A stretch of DNA of 18,041 nt from an uncultured Pseudomonadota bacterium (GTDB lineage: Bacteria; Desulfobacterota_B; Binatia; UBA9968), in contig CAMLCX010000033.1 in NCBI GenBank assembly GCA_946478635.1, positions 1-18,041 of the forward strand, written 5' to 3'. Shown one piece after another: positions 12,309 to 18,041 of the stretch (position 1 is its first letter; each line of letters begins with the position of its first letter). Both the position numbers and the translations under genes were made by a program. The notes under the pieces are model-generated. The model was not told the DNA's origin. It saw only the letters and a list, made by a program, of their open reading frames with translations, and did no database searches.

Positions 12309-13309
12309 CGGATCACCCGATCCGCCCGCGCCAGCACATTCGGCGGAATTGTCAGGCCGATTTGCTTTGCCGTCTTCAGATTGATCAGAAGCTCAAACTT
12401 TGTCGGTTGCTCGACTGGCAGGTCAGCGGGCTTTGTCCCCTTAAGAATTCGATCCACGTAGTAAGCAGCGCGCTTAAAATTCTCAGCATCGTTGGCCGCA
12501 TACGACATCAGTCCGCCGGCCTCTACGGACTCACTTCCCTCGTGCATTGAAGGCAGTTGGTTCTTGATCGCCAGCTCTGCGATGCGCTTGGTATAACGAC
12601 GGAGCATAGGATTCCTGATCGTGATGAGCGCGCTCGCGCGCCCCTTGGCCGCAACTTGCAATGTCCCCTCCAAATCAGGTTCCGGACCTCGTACCTCTAA
12701 CGATTGAAGCTGTACCTTCAAAGTACGCGCCGCGGCTTCGTACTCTTTAAAGGCAATAGCCGACCCAGACGCGTTCGCGTCCCAGAGGATTCCGGCGCGC
12801 GACATCGCCGGAACCACTTCCTTCAGTAGCTCCAGCCGTTTTCCGGCTAAATCTCGCTGAAGTGTGGCGAGCCCCGTAATATTTCCGCCCGGGCGCGCCA
12901 AACTATCAACTATGCTTGTCGCAACTGGATCCACAGCGAGCACCATGACAATGGGGATTGTCTTGGTCGTCTGCTTGGCGGCGAGGGCCGCTGGTAGAGT
13001 TCCGACGAAAATCACATCGACCTTGAGTTGCACGAGCTCGGCCACGAGGTCTGGAACCCGGTCCCGCTGTCCCTCAGCGTAGCGATACTCGACCAGGATG
13101 GTTTTCCCCTCGACATGGCCACGATCCCGCAGCCCTTGCCGGAAAAACTCGACCAGAGGTCCCGGATTGGAGGCATCGCCACTGCCTGACAAATATCCTA
13201 TCCGGGGAACCTTCGCAGGCTGCTGCGCCCAAGCGGAAGAACAAAGCACAAGGAGCAAAGCGCAAAGGATAAGGCTGACTCCTGACCGCTGACGCCTGAC
13301 TACTTTCAT
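12305..13309 (-). CDS. SBP9: ABC transporter substrate-binding protein (ABC_sub_bind/TrpX family)
   Basis: The 334-residue protein has signal peptide MKVVRRQRSGVSLILCALLLVLCSSAWA|QQ. Mature landmarks are PRIGYLSGSGDASNPGP, GLRDRGHVEGKTILVEYRYAEGQRDRV, LVQLKVDVIFVGT, AVDPVATSIVDSLARPGGNITGLATLQRDLAGKRLELLKE, KNQLPSMHEGSESVEAGGLMSYA and the common C-terminus ending ADRVIR. The body is the sister of SBP1, about 10 kb away, rather than of adjacent SBP8 or SBP10, so copies have moved or been duplicated out of order. The ATG overlaps SBP10's stop (ATGA, AAGGTGATT upstream) and the TGA overlaps SBP8's start. Confidence 0.93.
   Translation of the reverse strand: MKVVRRQRSGVSLILCALLLVLCSSAWAQQPAKVPRIGYLSGSGDASNPGPLVEFFRQGLRDRGHVEGKTILVEYRYAEGQRDRVPDLVAELVQLKVDVIFVGTLPAALAAKQTTKTIPIVMVLAVDPVATSIVDSLARPGGNITGLATLQRDLAGKRLELLKEVVPAMSRAGILWDANASGSAIAFKEYEAAARTLKVQLQSLEVRGPEPDLEGTLQVAAKGRASALITIRNPMLRRYTKRIAELAIKNQLPSMHEGSESVEAGGLMSYAANDAENFKRAAYYVDRILKGTKPADLPVEQPTKFELLINLKTAKQIGLTIPPNVLARADRVIR
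13275..13309 (-). repeat. Heptad array, ACTGACx family, at SBP9 start
   Basis: CTGACTC, CTGACCG, CTGACGC, CTGACTA units encode VVRRQRSGVS; more diverged than the SBP4 or SBP13 arrays. Confidence 0.7.
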
Positions 13310-14292
13310 CGAATCACCTTGTCCGCTCTCGCCAGCACATTGGGCGGAATTGTCACGCCAATCTTCTTGGCGGTTTTTAGATTGATGACAAACTCAAACT
13401 TCGTTGGCTGTTCAACGGGGAGATCGGCGGGCTTCGAGCCTTTAAGGATCTTATCCACATAAACCGCAGCTCGACGATACGAATCGGGAAAGCTGGGCCC
13501 ATAGGATAGGAGGCCGCCAGCGTCTACAAATTCCCTCGAAAAAAACATAGATGGTAAATGGCGTTTTGTCACGAATTCCACGATACGGCTGCGTTGCGCC
13601 GAAAAAAGAGGATCAGGAGTTACCATGATCGCCGGCAACCGGTCCTTCTCTAGACGTGAAAGTGCGGTCGCGATCTCATCAGGACCTCGCGCGTCAAAGT
13701 AATCAATCTTTACGCCAAGCGCTCGGCCAGCCGTCTGCGTTTCCCTTAAAAAGACGTCGGAGATCGGGTGAGTTGGGTTACGTAGGGCAGCGAATCTTGA
13801 GATTTTCGGGACGGTTTCGTGGAGCAGCTCAACCCATTTTCCGCTGAATCCCTCTCCGACCGCCAGTGCTAGGCCAGTAAGGTTTCCGCCCGGCTGAGCC
13901 AAGCTAGCGATGATGCCGTACCCAAGGGGATCGGTCACTGCTGCAAAGACAACGGGAACGGTAACCGCAGCGTTTTTTGCGGCGAGAGCACCGGTGGCTC
14001 CGCCGACTACGATCACTTCAACTTTGCGGTCAATCAATTCGGCTAGGAGCTGCGGAAAGCGTTCCGCCGACCCCTCCGCCCACCGTGCCTCAATGACGAT
14101 GTTTTTACCGTCAATGTAGCCTAGATCGTGCAAACCTTGTCGTAGTGCTTCGAGGTTTGGGCCGGCGGTGGAAGAAGAAGCGGGGCTTATGAAACCTATG
14201 CGAAAAGGTCTCCTCGTCTGCTGCGCTTCCGCGGTTGCGCCAAGCGCGAAGAGAAGAGCGATAAGCGTAAAATCGACAAACGCTTTCTTCAT
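13306..14292 (-). CDS. SBP10: ABC transporter substrate-binding protein, first gene of the SBP10-9-8 operon
   Basis: From ATG at 14292 the protein has 328 residues with a plain signal peptide, MKKAFVDFTLIALLFALGATAEA|QQ. The frame stays open to ATG at 14406, but that extension (MECWVREECAG...) is translated boundary sequence and is not used. GGGA and AAGGA lie close upstream of 14292. Landmarks are FRIGFISPASSS, GLHDLGYIDGKNIVIEARWAEGSAERF, VEVIVVGG, VTDPLGYGIIASLAQPGGNLTGLALAVGEGFSGKWVELLHE, KRHLPSMFFSREFVDAGGLLSYGPS and the C-terminus ending ADKVIR. It is among the more diverged bodies (GEGFSGKWVELL in place of ELSGKRLELL). With SBP5 it is one of two copies with non-heptad signal peptides, and both are first in their operons. 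Confidence 0.92.
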   Translation of the reverse strand: MKKAFVDFTLIALLFALGATAEAQQTRRPFRIGFISPASSSTAGPNLEALRQGLHDLGYIDGKNIVIEARWAEGSAERFPQLLAELIDRKVEVIVVGGATGALAAKNAAVTVPVVFAAVTDPLGYGIIASLAQPGGNLTGLALAVGEGFSGKWVELLHETVPKISRFAALRNPTHPISDVFLRETQTAGRALGVKIDYFDARGPDEIATALSRLEKDRLPAIMVTPDPLFSAQRSRIVEFVTKRHLPSMFFSREFVDAGGLLSYGPSFPDSYRRAAVYVDKILKGSKPADLPVEQPTKFEFVINLKTAKKIGVTIPPNVLARADKVIR

Positions 14293-14398
14293 TCCTTTTT
14301 CCCGCCGTATTGTTCTGAAACCTGACACCGAGACCCAATCCTGTTCGGTCATCTGATCGCCCAGTCTTCTATCTCCAGCACATTCCTCACGGACCCAA

Positions 14399-14430
14399 CA
14401 CTCCATAACTCCACTACTCCATCACTCCAT
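14399..14430 (-). repeat. Heptad array, ACTCCAT family
   Basis: Four to five 7-bp units of the form ACTCCAT/ACTCCAC lie between SBP11's stop and SBP10. On the minus strand they create several ATGGAGT starts that end at once or extend SBP10's frame. This is a fourth heptad sequence family in the window. Confidence 0.75.
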
Positions 14431-14472
14431 TTTTATTTGATCACCTTGACCGCTCGTTGAAGCACTTCGGCG

Positions 14473-14578
14473 GGAACCGTCACGCCGATCTGCTGGGCGG
14501 TTTTGAGATTGACGGCCAGATCGAATTTCGTCGGTTGCACCAGAGTGAGATCGGCCGGCTTGGCGCCTTTGAGAATCT
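14473..14578 (-). repeat. Conversion tract shared with 17006-17111
   Basis: About 106 bp near SBP11's 3' end match SBP13's 3' end at 104 positions by eye, while sequence on the 5' side of the tract resembles SBP12. Confidence 0.75.
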
Positions 14579-14958
14579 TGTCCACAAAATATGCGGCGCG
14601 CCTATATTGATAAGGTAGGTCGGGTCCGTACGATATGACGCAGCCGTCTTCGGTCCATCTCGCACTCTCACACATCATTGGCAAACGGCTCTTGGCCCCA
14701 AGGCCGGCGAGTTGTTTTCGGTGAAAGTTGGTGAAGCTGCTCTGAATCAGGATAAGTCCATCAGCATTTTCTCGTTTCATCTCGGTAAAAGCAGTCCAGA
14801 GCTCGTGCGCCTGAAAGTCGACGTCGGGATTCGCGGGCGTAGGAGCAGCCCTCCGTTGCAAGAAACCGACGCGAGGAATCTTGACCGTCGCCTGTGCCTC
14901 GACGGATGGGCAAAGCGCAACGAGCGCGGCGCAAAGCGCGAAGCAGAAGACGCCCTTG

Positions 14959-14993
14959 CTGACTACTGACCACTGACGACTGACTACTCTCAT
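14959..14993 (-). repeat. Heptad array, ACTGACx family, at SBP11 start
   Basis: CTGACTA, CTGACCA, CTGACGA, CTGACTA units encode VVSRQWSVVS and run directly into the ATGA shared with tail R7. Confidence 0.75.
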
Positions 14994-15042
14994 CTGATCA
15001 CCCTGTCCGCTCTCGCCAGCACGTTCGGCGAAATTGTCACAC
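14990..15042 (-). pseudogene. Orphan SBP 3' tail R7 (TISPNVLARADRVIR*)
   Basis: The minus strand reads VTISPNVLARADRVIR then TGA, overlapping SBP11's ATG as ATGA. There is no body upstream; the mazE promoter region begins about 10 bp further on. Confidence 0.75.
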
Positions 15043-15050
15043 CCACCTAT

Positions 15051-15078
15051 TTGCTTGCGATCCTCAATTTTATAGAAT
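15051..15078 (+). promoter_or_regulatory. Candidate promoter of mazEF
   Basis: TTGCTT (15051-15056) and TAGAAT (15073-15078) are 16 bp apart in a short AT-rich stretch 40 bp before the antitoxin start. The -10 is good, the -35 weak. Confidence 0.4.
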
Positions 15079-15120
15079 ATTGTTAATAAAAATCTTCCAT
15101 GGAAATTGCGAGGTAAACTC

Positions 15121-15426
15121 ATGCCAGCGGCTCGACGACGATATGAAGTCGTAAGCGTTTCACTCCCCCGAGAGTTGGTGAAACGGGCCAATGCCGTTAT
15201 TCCGAAAGCGCGGCGCAGCCGAGTGATCACGAGCATGCTGACGGCCTTTCTTGATTCAGTCGCGCGCAAGCAACTGGAGCGCGACTACGCGGCGTACTAC
15301 AACCGGCGCTCCGACCGCGAGGCGAAAGAGGAACGCGAGCTGTTGAGCGACTGGAAATTGAGCGACCAAGAGGCCTGGGATATCTTGGAGGCGGAGGAAG
15401 CCAGTGCTCGGCGTAAAGCGGGGTGA
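15121..15426 (+). CDS. MazE-like antitoxin (ribbon-helix-helix type)
   Basis: The 101-residue protein has an N-terminal strand YEVVSVSLP (residues 8-16) and helices LVKRANAVI and RSRVITSMLTAFLDSVARK, typical of a ribbon-helix-helix DNA-binding domain. A long charged C-terminal helix follows (DREAKEERELLSDWKLSDQEAWDILEAEEASARR), suited to wrap and inhibit the toxin. ATG at 15121 is chosen because GAGG lies 8 nt upstream; an in-frame TTG at 15106 would swallow that site. Its end overlaps the toxin gene by 23 bp. It is transcribed opposite to the SBP genes, next to orphan tail R7. Confidence 0.82.
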   Translation: MPAARRRYEVVSVSLPRELVKRANAVIPKARRSRVITSMLTAFLDSVARKQLERDYAAYYNRRSDREAKEERELLSDWKLSDQEAWDILEAEEASARRKAG

Positions 15427-15748
15427 CGTTGTCGTCGCAAATCTCGATCCCACCATCGGTGTCGAGATCAAAAAGACCCGGCCGGTGATTGTGCTCTCCA
15501 ATGATAGCATCAATCAGTTCAGCCAGCTCGTGGTTGTCGTCCCACTGACCAAGAACACGACGCATCTTTCTCCCAGTCACACGATCATACCCAAGGGGGT
15601 TGCGCGTCTGACGTTTACGTCCAAGGTCGTGACCGAACAGATCAAAGCCGTCGATAAACGGCGTCTGGTCAAACGGTTGGGAACTCTGTCGCCGGCGCTC
15701 CTCGCCCAGGTCGAGCGCGCCCTTAAAAATACTCTTGCCTTGCCGTAA
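15404..15748 (+). CDS. mazF: MazF/PemK-family endoribonuclease toxin
   Basis: The 114-residue protein has the PemK/MazF layout: first strand KRGDVVVANLDP, loop GVEIKKTRPVIVLSND, core strand QLVVVVPLT and the motif VTEQIKAVDKRRLVKRLG near residues 77-94. The family cleaves single-stranded RNA at short sequence motifs and is held inactive by the MazE-type partner. The start is GTG at 15404 with GGAGGAA six nt upstream. All expected blocks are present, so it looks functional. The gap 15749-15946 contains an inverted repeat (15857-15883) and then heptad-like CGxxTCA units before SBP12's stop, but no further gene that I can see. Confidence 0.9.
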   Translation: MLGVKRGDVVVANLDPTIGVEIKKTRPVIVLSNDSINQFSQLVVVVPLTKNTTHLSPSHTIIPKGVARLTFTSKVVTEQIKAVDKRRLVKRLGTLSPALLAQVERALKNTLALP

Positions 15749-15856
15749 CTCCGCCTTCGATCTCGCTTTCAAATATGGAGCGTGGGTTATTGCAATTGTA
15801 TTCTTCACTATTCTGTACTCAATCCAAGTCTGTCCTGATCCCTTGGACGGAGTCTA

Positions 15857-15883
15857 TCCCGAGCGGATTCGAAGGACTCGGGA
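15857..15883. repeat. Inverted repeat between mazF and SBP12
   Basis: TCCCGAG and CTCGGGA form a perfect 7-bp stem around a 13-nt spacer with a TTCGAA centre. It could act as a convergent terminator for mazF (+) and SBP12 (-), or be a REP-like element. A short ACTTTT run follows on the plus strand. Confidence 0.45.
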
Positions 15884-15946
15884 GAACTTTTGCAAAGTAC
15901 TCCCCATTGCAACTATCCTCAATTCTTACCGCTTCACGGCTCACGC

Positions 15947-16969
15947 CTATCGAATCACCTTATCCGCCCGCGCCAGCACATTGGGCGGAATCGTGACGCC
16001 GATCTGCTTGGCGGTTTTCAGATTGACGACGAATTCAAACTTCGTAGGCTGCTGGACGGGCAAGTCCGCGGGCTTAGCCCCTTTGAGAATCTTATCTACG
16101 AAGTACGCCGCGCGCCGCATGGAATCATGACGACTGGCGGCATACGAAATGAGGCAACCATACTGGACGAACTCAGCTCGTCCGCACATGGTTGGAAGCC
16201 GGTTCTTCGCGGCAAACTCGAAGAACTGTGCTCGATGGGAAAAGTTGAAGCTATTGTTCGTGATGATCAGTGCTTCGACGCGCTCCTTGATGATCGTGCT
16301 AAAGGCGTCCTGAAACTGGCTGGGGTCTCTTATGTCTTGGGATTGAATCCGCACTCCCAAAGGCTGCGCCGCAGTTCGCGTCTCTCTCAATTCGTCCTGA
16401 TCTCCTTGATTCCCTTCGTGAGAAAAGACAGCTACGCGGGAAAGCTTGGGAAACGCTTCTTTGAGAAGCTCTAAACGCTTTGCGCTGAAGTCCGAGTCAA
16501 CGTTGGTCGAACCGGTGATGTTTCCGCCTGGTCTCGCTAAGCTGGCGGCGTACCCTGCCCCGACAAGATCACCGGCGCTGCCTACGACAATCGGAATCGT
16601 GCTGGTGGCGCGCTTCGACGCCGCGAGTGTCCCCCCGACTACGACAATCACGTCCACTTTTAGCCGGACTAACTCGGCTGCAAGCTCCGGAAAGCGATCT
16701 CGCTTCCCCTCCGCGTAGCGATATTCAATAAGAATGTTTTGCCCCACGACATAACCAAACTCACTCAGACCTTGCCGAAACGCCTCGACGTAGGAAGCAT
16801 AAGCGGATGGCGATTCAGGCAGGAAAACCCCAATTATGGGGACTTTCTTCGTCGGCTGCTGCGCCTGCGCGGACGGGCAAAGCGCAAAGAGCACGACGAA
16901 AAGGGTAACGCAAAGAACGCCGCTTCTCCTACTGTTGCCTCTTGCCTCGTGCCTCATGCCTGTTCTCAT
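15947..16969 (-). CDS. SBP12: ABC transporter substrate-binding protein with paired cysteines
   Basis: The 340-residue protein has N-terminus MRTGMRHEARGNSRRSG, shared with SBP8 and encoded by GCCTCxx heptads (16933-16966), then a signal core ending AQA|QQ. Landmarks are PIIGVFLPESPS, GLSEFGYVVGQNILIEYRYAEGKRDRF, LVRLKVDVIVVVGG, SAGDLVGAGYAASLARPGGNITGSTNVDSDFSAKRLELLKE and KNRLPTMCGRAEFVQYGCLISYA, then the C-terminus with LPVQQPTKFEFVVNLK and ADKVIR. MC...GC replaces the MY...GG of most copies (Cys-x9-Cys), a feature shared only with SBP11. The start overlaps SBP13's TGA as ATGA. Downstream member of the SBP13-SBP12 pair. Confidence 0.93.
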   Translation of the reverse strand: MRTGMRHEARGNSRRSGVLCVTLFVVLFALCPSAQAQQPTKKVPIIGVFLPESPSAYASYVEAFRQGLSEFGYVVGQNILIEYRYAEGKRDRFPELAAELVRLKVDVIVVVGGTLAASKRATSTIPIVVGSAGDLVGAGYAASLARPGGNITGSTNVDSDFSAKRLELLKEAFPKLSRVAVFSHEGNQGDQDELRETRTAAQPLGVRIQSQDIRDPSQFQDAFSTIIKERVEALIITNNSFNFSHRAQFFEFAAKNRLPTMCGRAEFVQYGCLISYAASRHDSMRRAAYFVDKILKGAKPADLPVQQPTKFEFVVNLKTAKQIGVTIPPNVLARADKVIR

Positions 16970-17964
16970 CGAATCACCTTGACCGCTCTCTGAAGCACTT
17001 CGGGAGGAACCGTCACGCCGATCTGCTGGGCGGTTTTGAGATTGACGGCCAGATCGAATTTCGTCGGTTGCACGAGAGTGAGATCGGCCGGCTTGGCCCC
17101 TTTGAGAATCTGCTGGACATACTCGGCAGCGCGCCGCGACAGGTCGGGCAAGTTGACGCCGTTACTCAGTAGCCCGCCGGCCTCGACAAAGTCGGCGCGG
17201 TCGTAAACCGATGGCAGGCGATGCTTGATGTTGAGTTGGGCGATGCGTGTGAGATGACTATTGAACAAAGCATCGGTCATCAGGAACAGAGCGCTGGCGC
17301 CACCTTTCGCCGCGCCGCTGATCGCGCTATCCAACTCATTGGCCGATCGGGCAGCGACGGACTGGAAACTCAAGCCCAGCGAGCGCGCTCCCAATTCGGC
17401 GTCTTTGAGACTTCGGCCGTGACCCGGATTATTCGGATTGGAAAGAGCTGTGACCTGGGATGCCCTGGGCAAGACTTCTTTTATGAGCTTTAGCCGGTCG
17501 CCGAAAAAATCGGCGGACATCCGCGCCACGCCGGTGACGTTGCCGCCGGGGTACATGAAACTTTTGATCAACCCGGCTTCAACCAGATCGCCCGCGCCGG
17601 CGACCACGATGGGGATGGTACTGGTGGCTTTTTTCGCGGCAACAGCGACCGCCGTTCCACCCACGACGATGACATCGGGCTTCTCGGCGATCAGTTCCTT
17701 GGCGAGTTGCGGCAAACGGTCGGTTTTTCCCTCGGCGTATTTGTAAACAAGCGCGATGTTCTTGCCTTCTTCGTAACCCAATTTGACCAGCCCCTCGCGA
17801 AACGCTTGATCGCGCGCAGCGTAGATTGAGGCCGTGCTGGAAACCAGCACGCCGATCTTCCAAGTTTTGTCGGCCTGCTGCGCCTGCGCGACTGAGCCAA
17901 GCGCCAAGAGCACGGTGCAAAGGGCAAAGCCGACTACTGACCACTGACGACTGACTACTTTCAT
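16966..17964 (-). CDS. SBP13: ABC transporter substrate-binding protein, divergent subtype
   Basis: The 332-residue protein has signal peptide MKVVSRQWSVVGFALCTVLLALGSVAQA|QQ. Landmarks are WKIGVLVSS, GLVKLGYEEGKNIALVYKYAEGKTDRL, EKPDVIVVGG, AGDLVEAGLIKSFMYPGGNVTGVARMSADFFGDRLKLIKE, KHRLPSVYDRADFVEAGGLLSNG and EYVQQILKGAKPADLTLVQPTKFDLAVNLKTAQQ. It is the most distinctive full-length copy: SFMYPGGN replaces SLARPGGN, YVQQILKG replaces YVDKILKG, and the C-terminus ends EVLQRAVKVIR instead of NVLARADRVIR. SBP11 carries the same C-terminal variant. The start has GAGGG at 7 nt. First gene of a pair with SBP12. Confidence 0.93.
   Translation of the reverse strand: MKVVSRQWSVVGFALCTVLLALGSVAQAQQADKTWKIGVLVSSTASIYAARDQAFREGLVKLGYEEGKNIALVYKYAEGKTDRLPQLAKELIAEKPDVIVVGGTAVAVAAKKATSTIPIVVAGAGDLVEAGLIKSFMYPGGNVTGVARMSADFFGDRLKLIKEVLPRASQVTALSNPNNPGHGRSLKDAELGARSLGLSFQSVAARSANELDSAISGAAKGGASALFLMTDALFNSHLTRIAQLNIKHRLPSVYDRADFVEAGGLLSNGVNLPDLSRRAAEYVQQILKGAKPADLTLVQPTKFDLAVNLKTAQQIGVTVPPEVLQRAVKVIR
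17006..17111 (-). repeat. Conversion tract shared with 14473-14578
   Basis: This is the SBP13 copy of the 106-bp tract described at SBP11, coding for the TLVQPTKFDLAVNLKTAQQ-type C-terminus. Confidence 0.75.
17930..17964 (-). repeat. Heptad array, ACTGACx family, at SBP13 start
   Basis: CGACTAC TGACCAC TGACGAC TGACTAC units cover the first eleven codons, next to the GAGGG leader. Confidence 0.75.
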
Positions 17965-17996
17965 AGAATATCCCTCACGACATTTTCGGCTCGCGC

Positions 17997-18041
17997 CTAA
18001 CGAATGACCTTGCTCGCCCGCGCCAGCACATTGGGCGGGAT
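17997..18041 (-). CDS. SBP14: 3' end of a further SBP gene, or another orphan tail
   Basis: The minus strand reads IPPNVLARASKVIR then TAG at the window edge. Only 14 codons are visible, so a full gene cannot be told from a solo tail. Ser replaces the usual Asp in ARADKVI. SBP13's GAGGG and ATG lie downstream with no ATGA overlap. Confidence 0.6.
   Translation of the reverse strand: MPPNVLARASKVIR

Larger units (their letters stand above)
14433..14993 (-). pseudogene. SBP11: internally deleted, mosaic SBP gene (186 codons)
   Basis: From ATG at 14993 (ATGA overlap with tail R7, GGGTGATC Shine-Dalgarno) the frame reads signal peptide MRVVSRQWSVVSKGVFCFALCAALVALCPSVEA|QA, first strand IPRVGFLQRR, then jumps after about residue 53 to a segment that in full-length copies lies near residue 205 (AFTEMKRENADGLILIQ). 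About 145 residues are missing, including the GYVEGKNI and LARPGGN motifs, so the ligand cleft cannot form. The remainder has LPMMCESARWTEDGCVISYG, like SBP12, and a C-terminus (TLVQPTKFDLAVNLKTAQQ, EVLQRAVKVIK) like SBP13. The frame is intact, so a secreted half-protein could be made. A longer open frame to 15269 runs antisense across mazE and is rejected. Confidence 0.8.

Noticed and set aside
14293..14406. N-terminal extension of SBP10 to 14406
   Set aside because: It encodes translated boundary and heptad sequence with no signal-peptide character; 14292 gives a standard Sec signal.
14994..15269. N-terminal extension of SBP11 to 15269
   Set aside because: It would run antisense through mazE and the intergenic region; the ATG at 14993 begins the common signal peptide.
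1..18041. Transposase, integrase or classical IS ends to explain the shuffling
   Set aside because: No transposase or recombinase coding sequence and no terminal inverted repeats with target duplications were seen; homologous or heptad-mediated recombination explains the repeats better.
1..18041. tRNA, rRNA or riboswitch
   Set aside because: No cloverleaf, rRNA motif or known aptamer core was recognised on either strand.

Overview
The window is a tandem array of paralogous periplasmic substrate-binding proteins (SBPs) of the ABC_sub_bind/TrpX type (COG2984, PF04392), all on the minus strand. It holds twelve full-length copies, one internally deleted copy (SBP11), the last codons of another at the right edge, and at the left edge the 5' part of an unrelated NMT1/SsuA-type SBP. 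I number them SBP1 to SBP14 from left to right; transcription runs right to left. No permease or ATPase gene is visible. Organism: a moderately GC-rich Gram-negative bacterium, because nearly every SBP has a Sec signal peptide ending AxA|QQ. Large SBP expansions with heptanucleotide repeats suggest an environmental lineage of the old Deltaproteobacteria/Binatota/Rokubacteria kind, but the sequence alone does not settle this.

Layout (coordinates increasing): partial NMT1-like SBP (1-461); orphan SBP tail R1; HigB-like toxin broken by an amber codon plus intact HTH antitoxin (651-1314, +); SBP1; tail R2; SBP2; tail R3; VapC and VapB (3688-4384, -); orphan SBP 5' piece and tail R4; coupled operon SBP5-SBP4-SBP3 (7753-4714); tail R5; SBP7-SBP6 (10125-8033); tail R6; HEPN and MNT (10331-11016, -); orphan 5' piece; coupled operon SBP10-SBP9-SBP8 (14292-11253); SBP11; tail R7; MazE/MazF (15121-15748, +); coupled SBP13-SBP12 (17964-15947); 3' end of SBP14.

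How it works together: adjacent SBP genes overlap by ATGA, and the codons of the conserved C-terminal tail (ADKVIK or ADRVIR) read as a Shine-Dalgarno sequence ending 7 nt before the next ATG. The same tail occurs alone seven times. Four toxin-antitoxin modules from four unrelated families each sit directly beside one of these orphan tails. Two of them (VapBC and MNT/HEPN) also have an SBP 5' remnant on the other side, so they occupy the place of an SBP body. Gene boundaries are built of 7-bp-periodic repeats of several sequence families, which run through start codons into the signal-peptide codons. A 103-bp unit that straddles a gene boundary (tail + repeat + start) occurs three times. The picture is an SBP array shuffled by recombination at its boundaries and interspersed with addiction modules.
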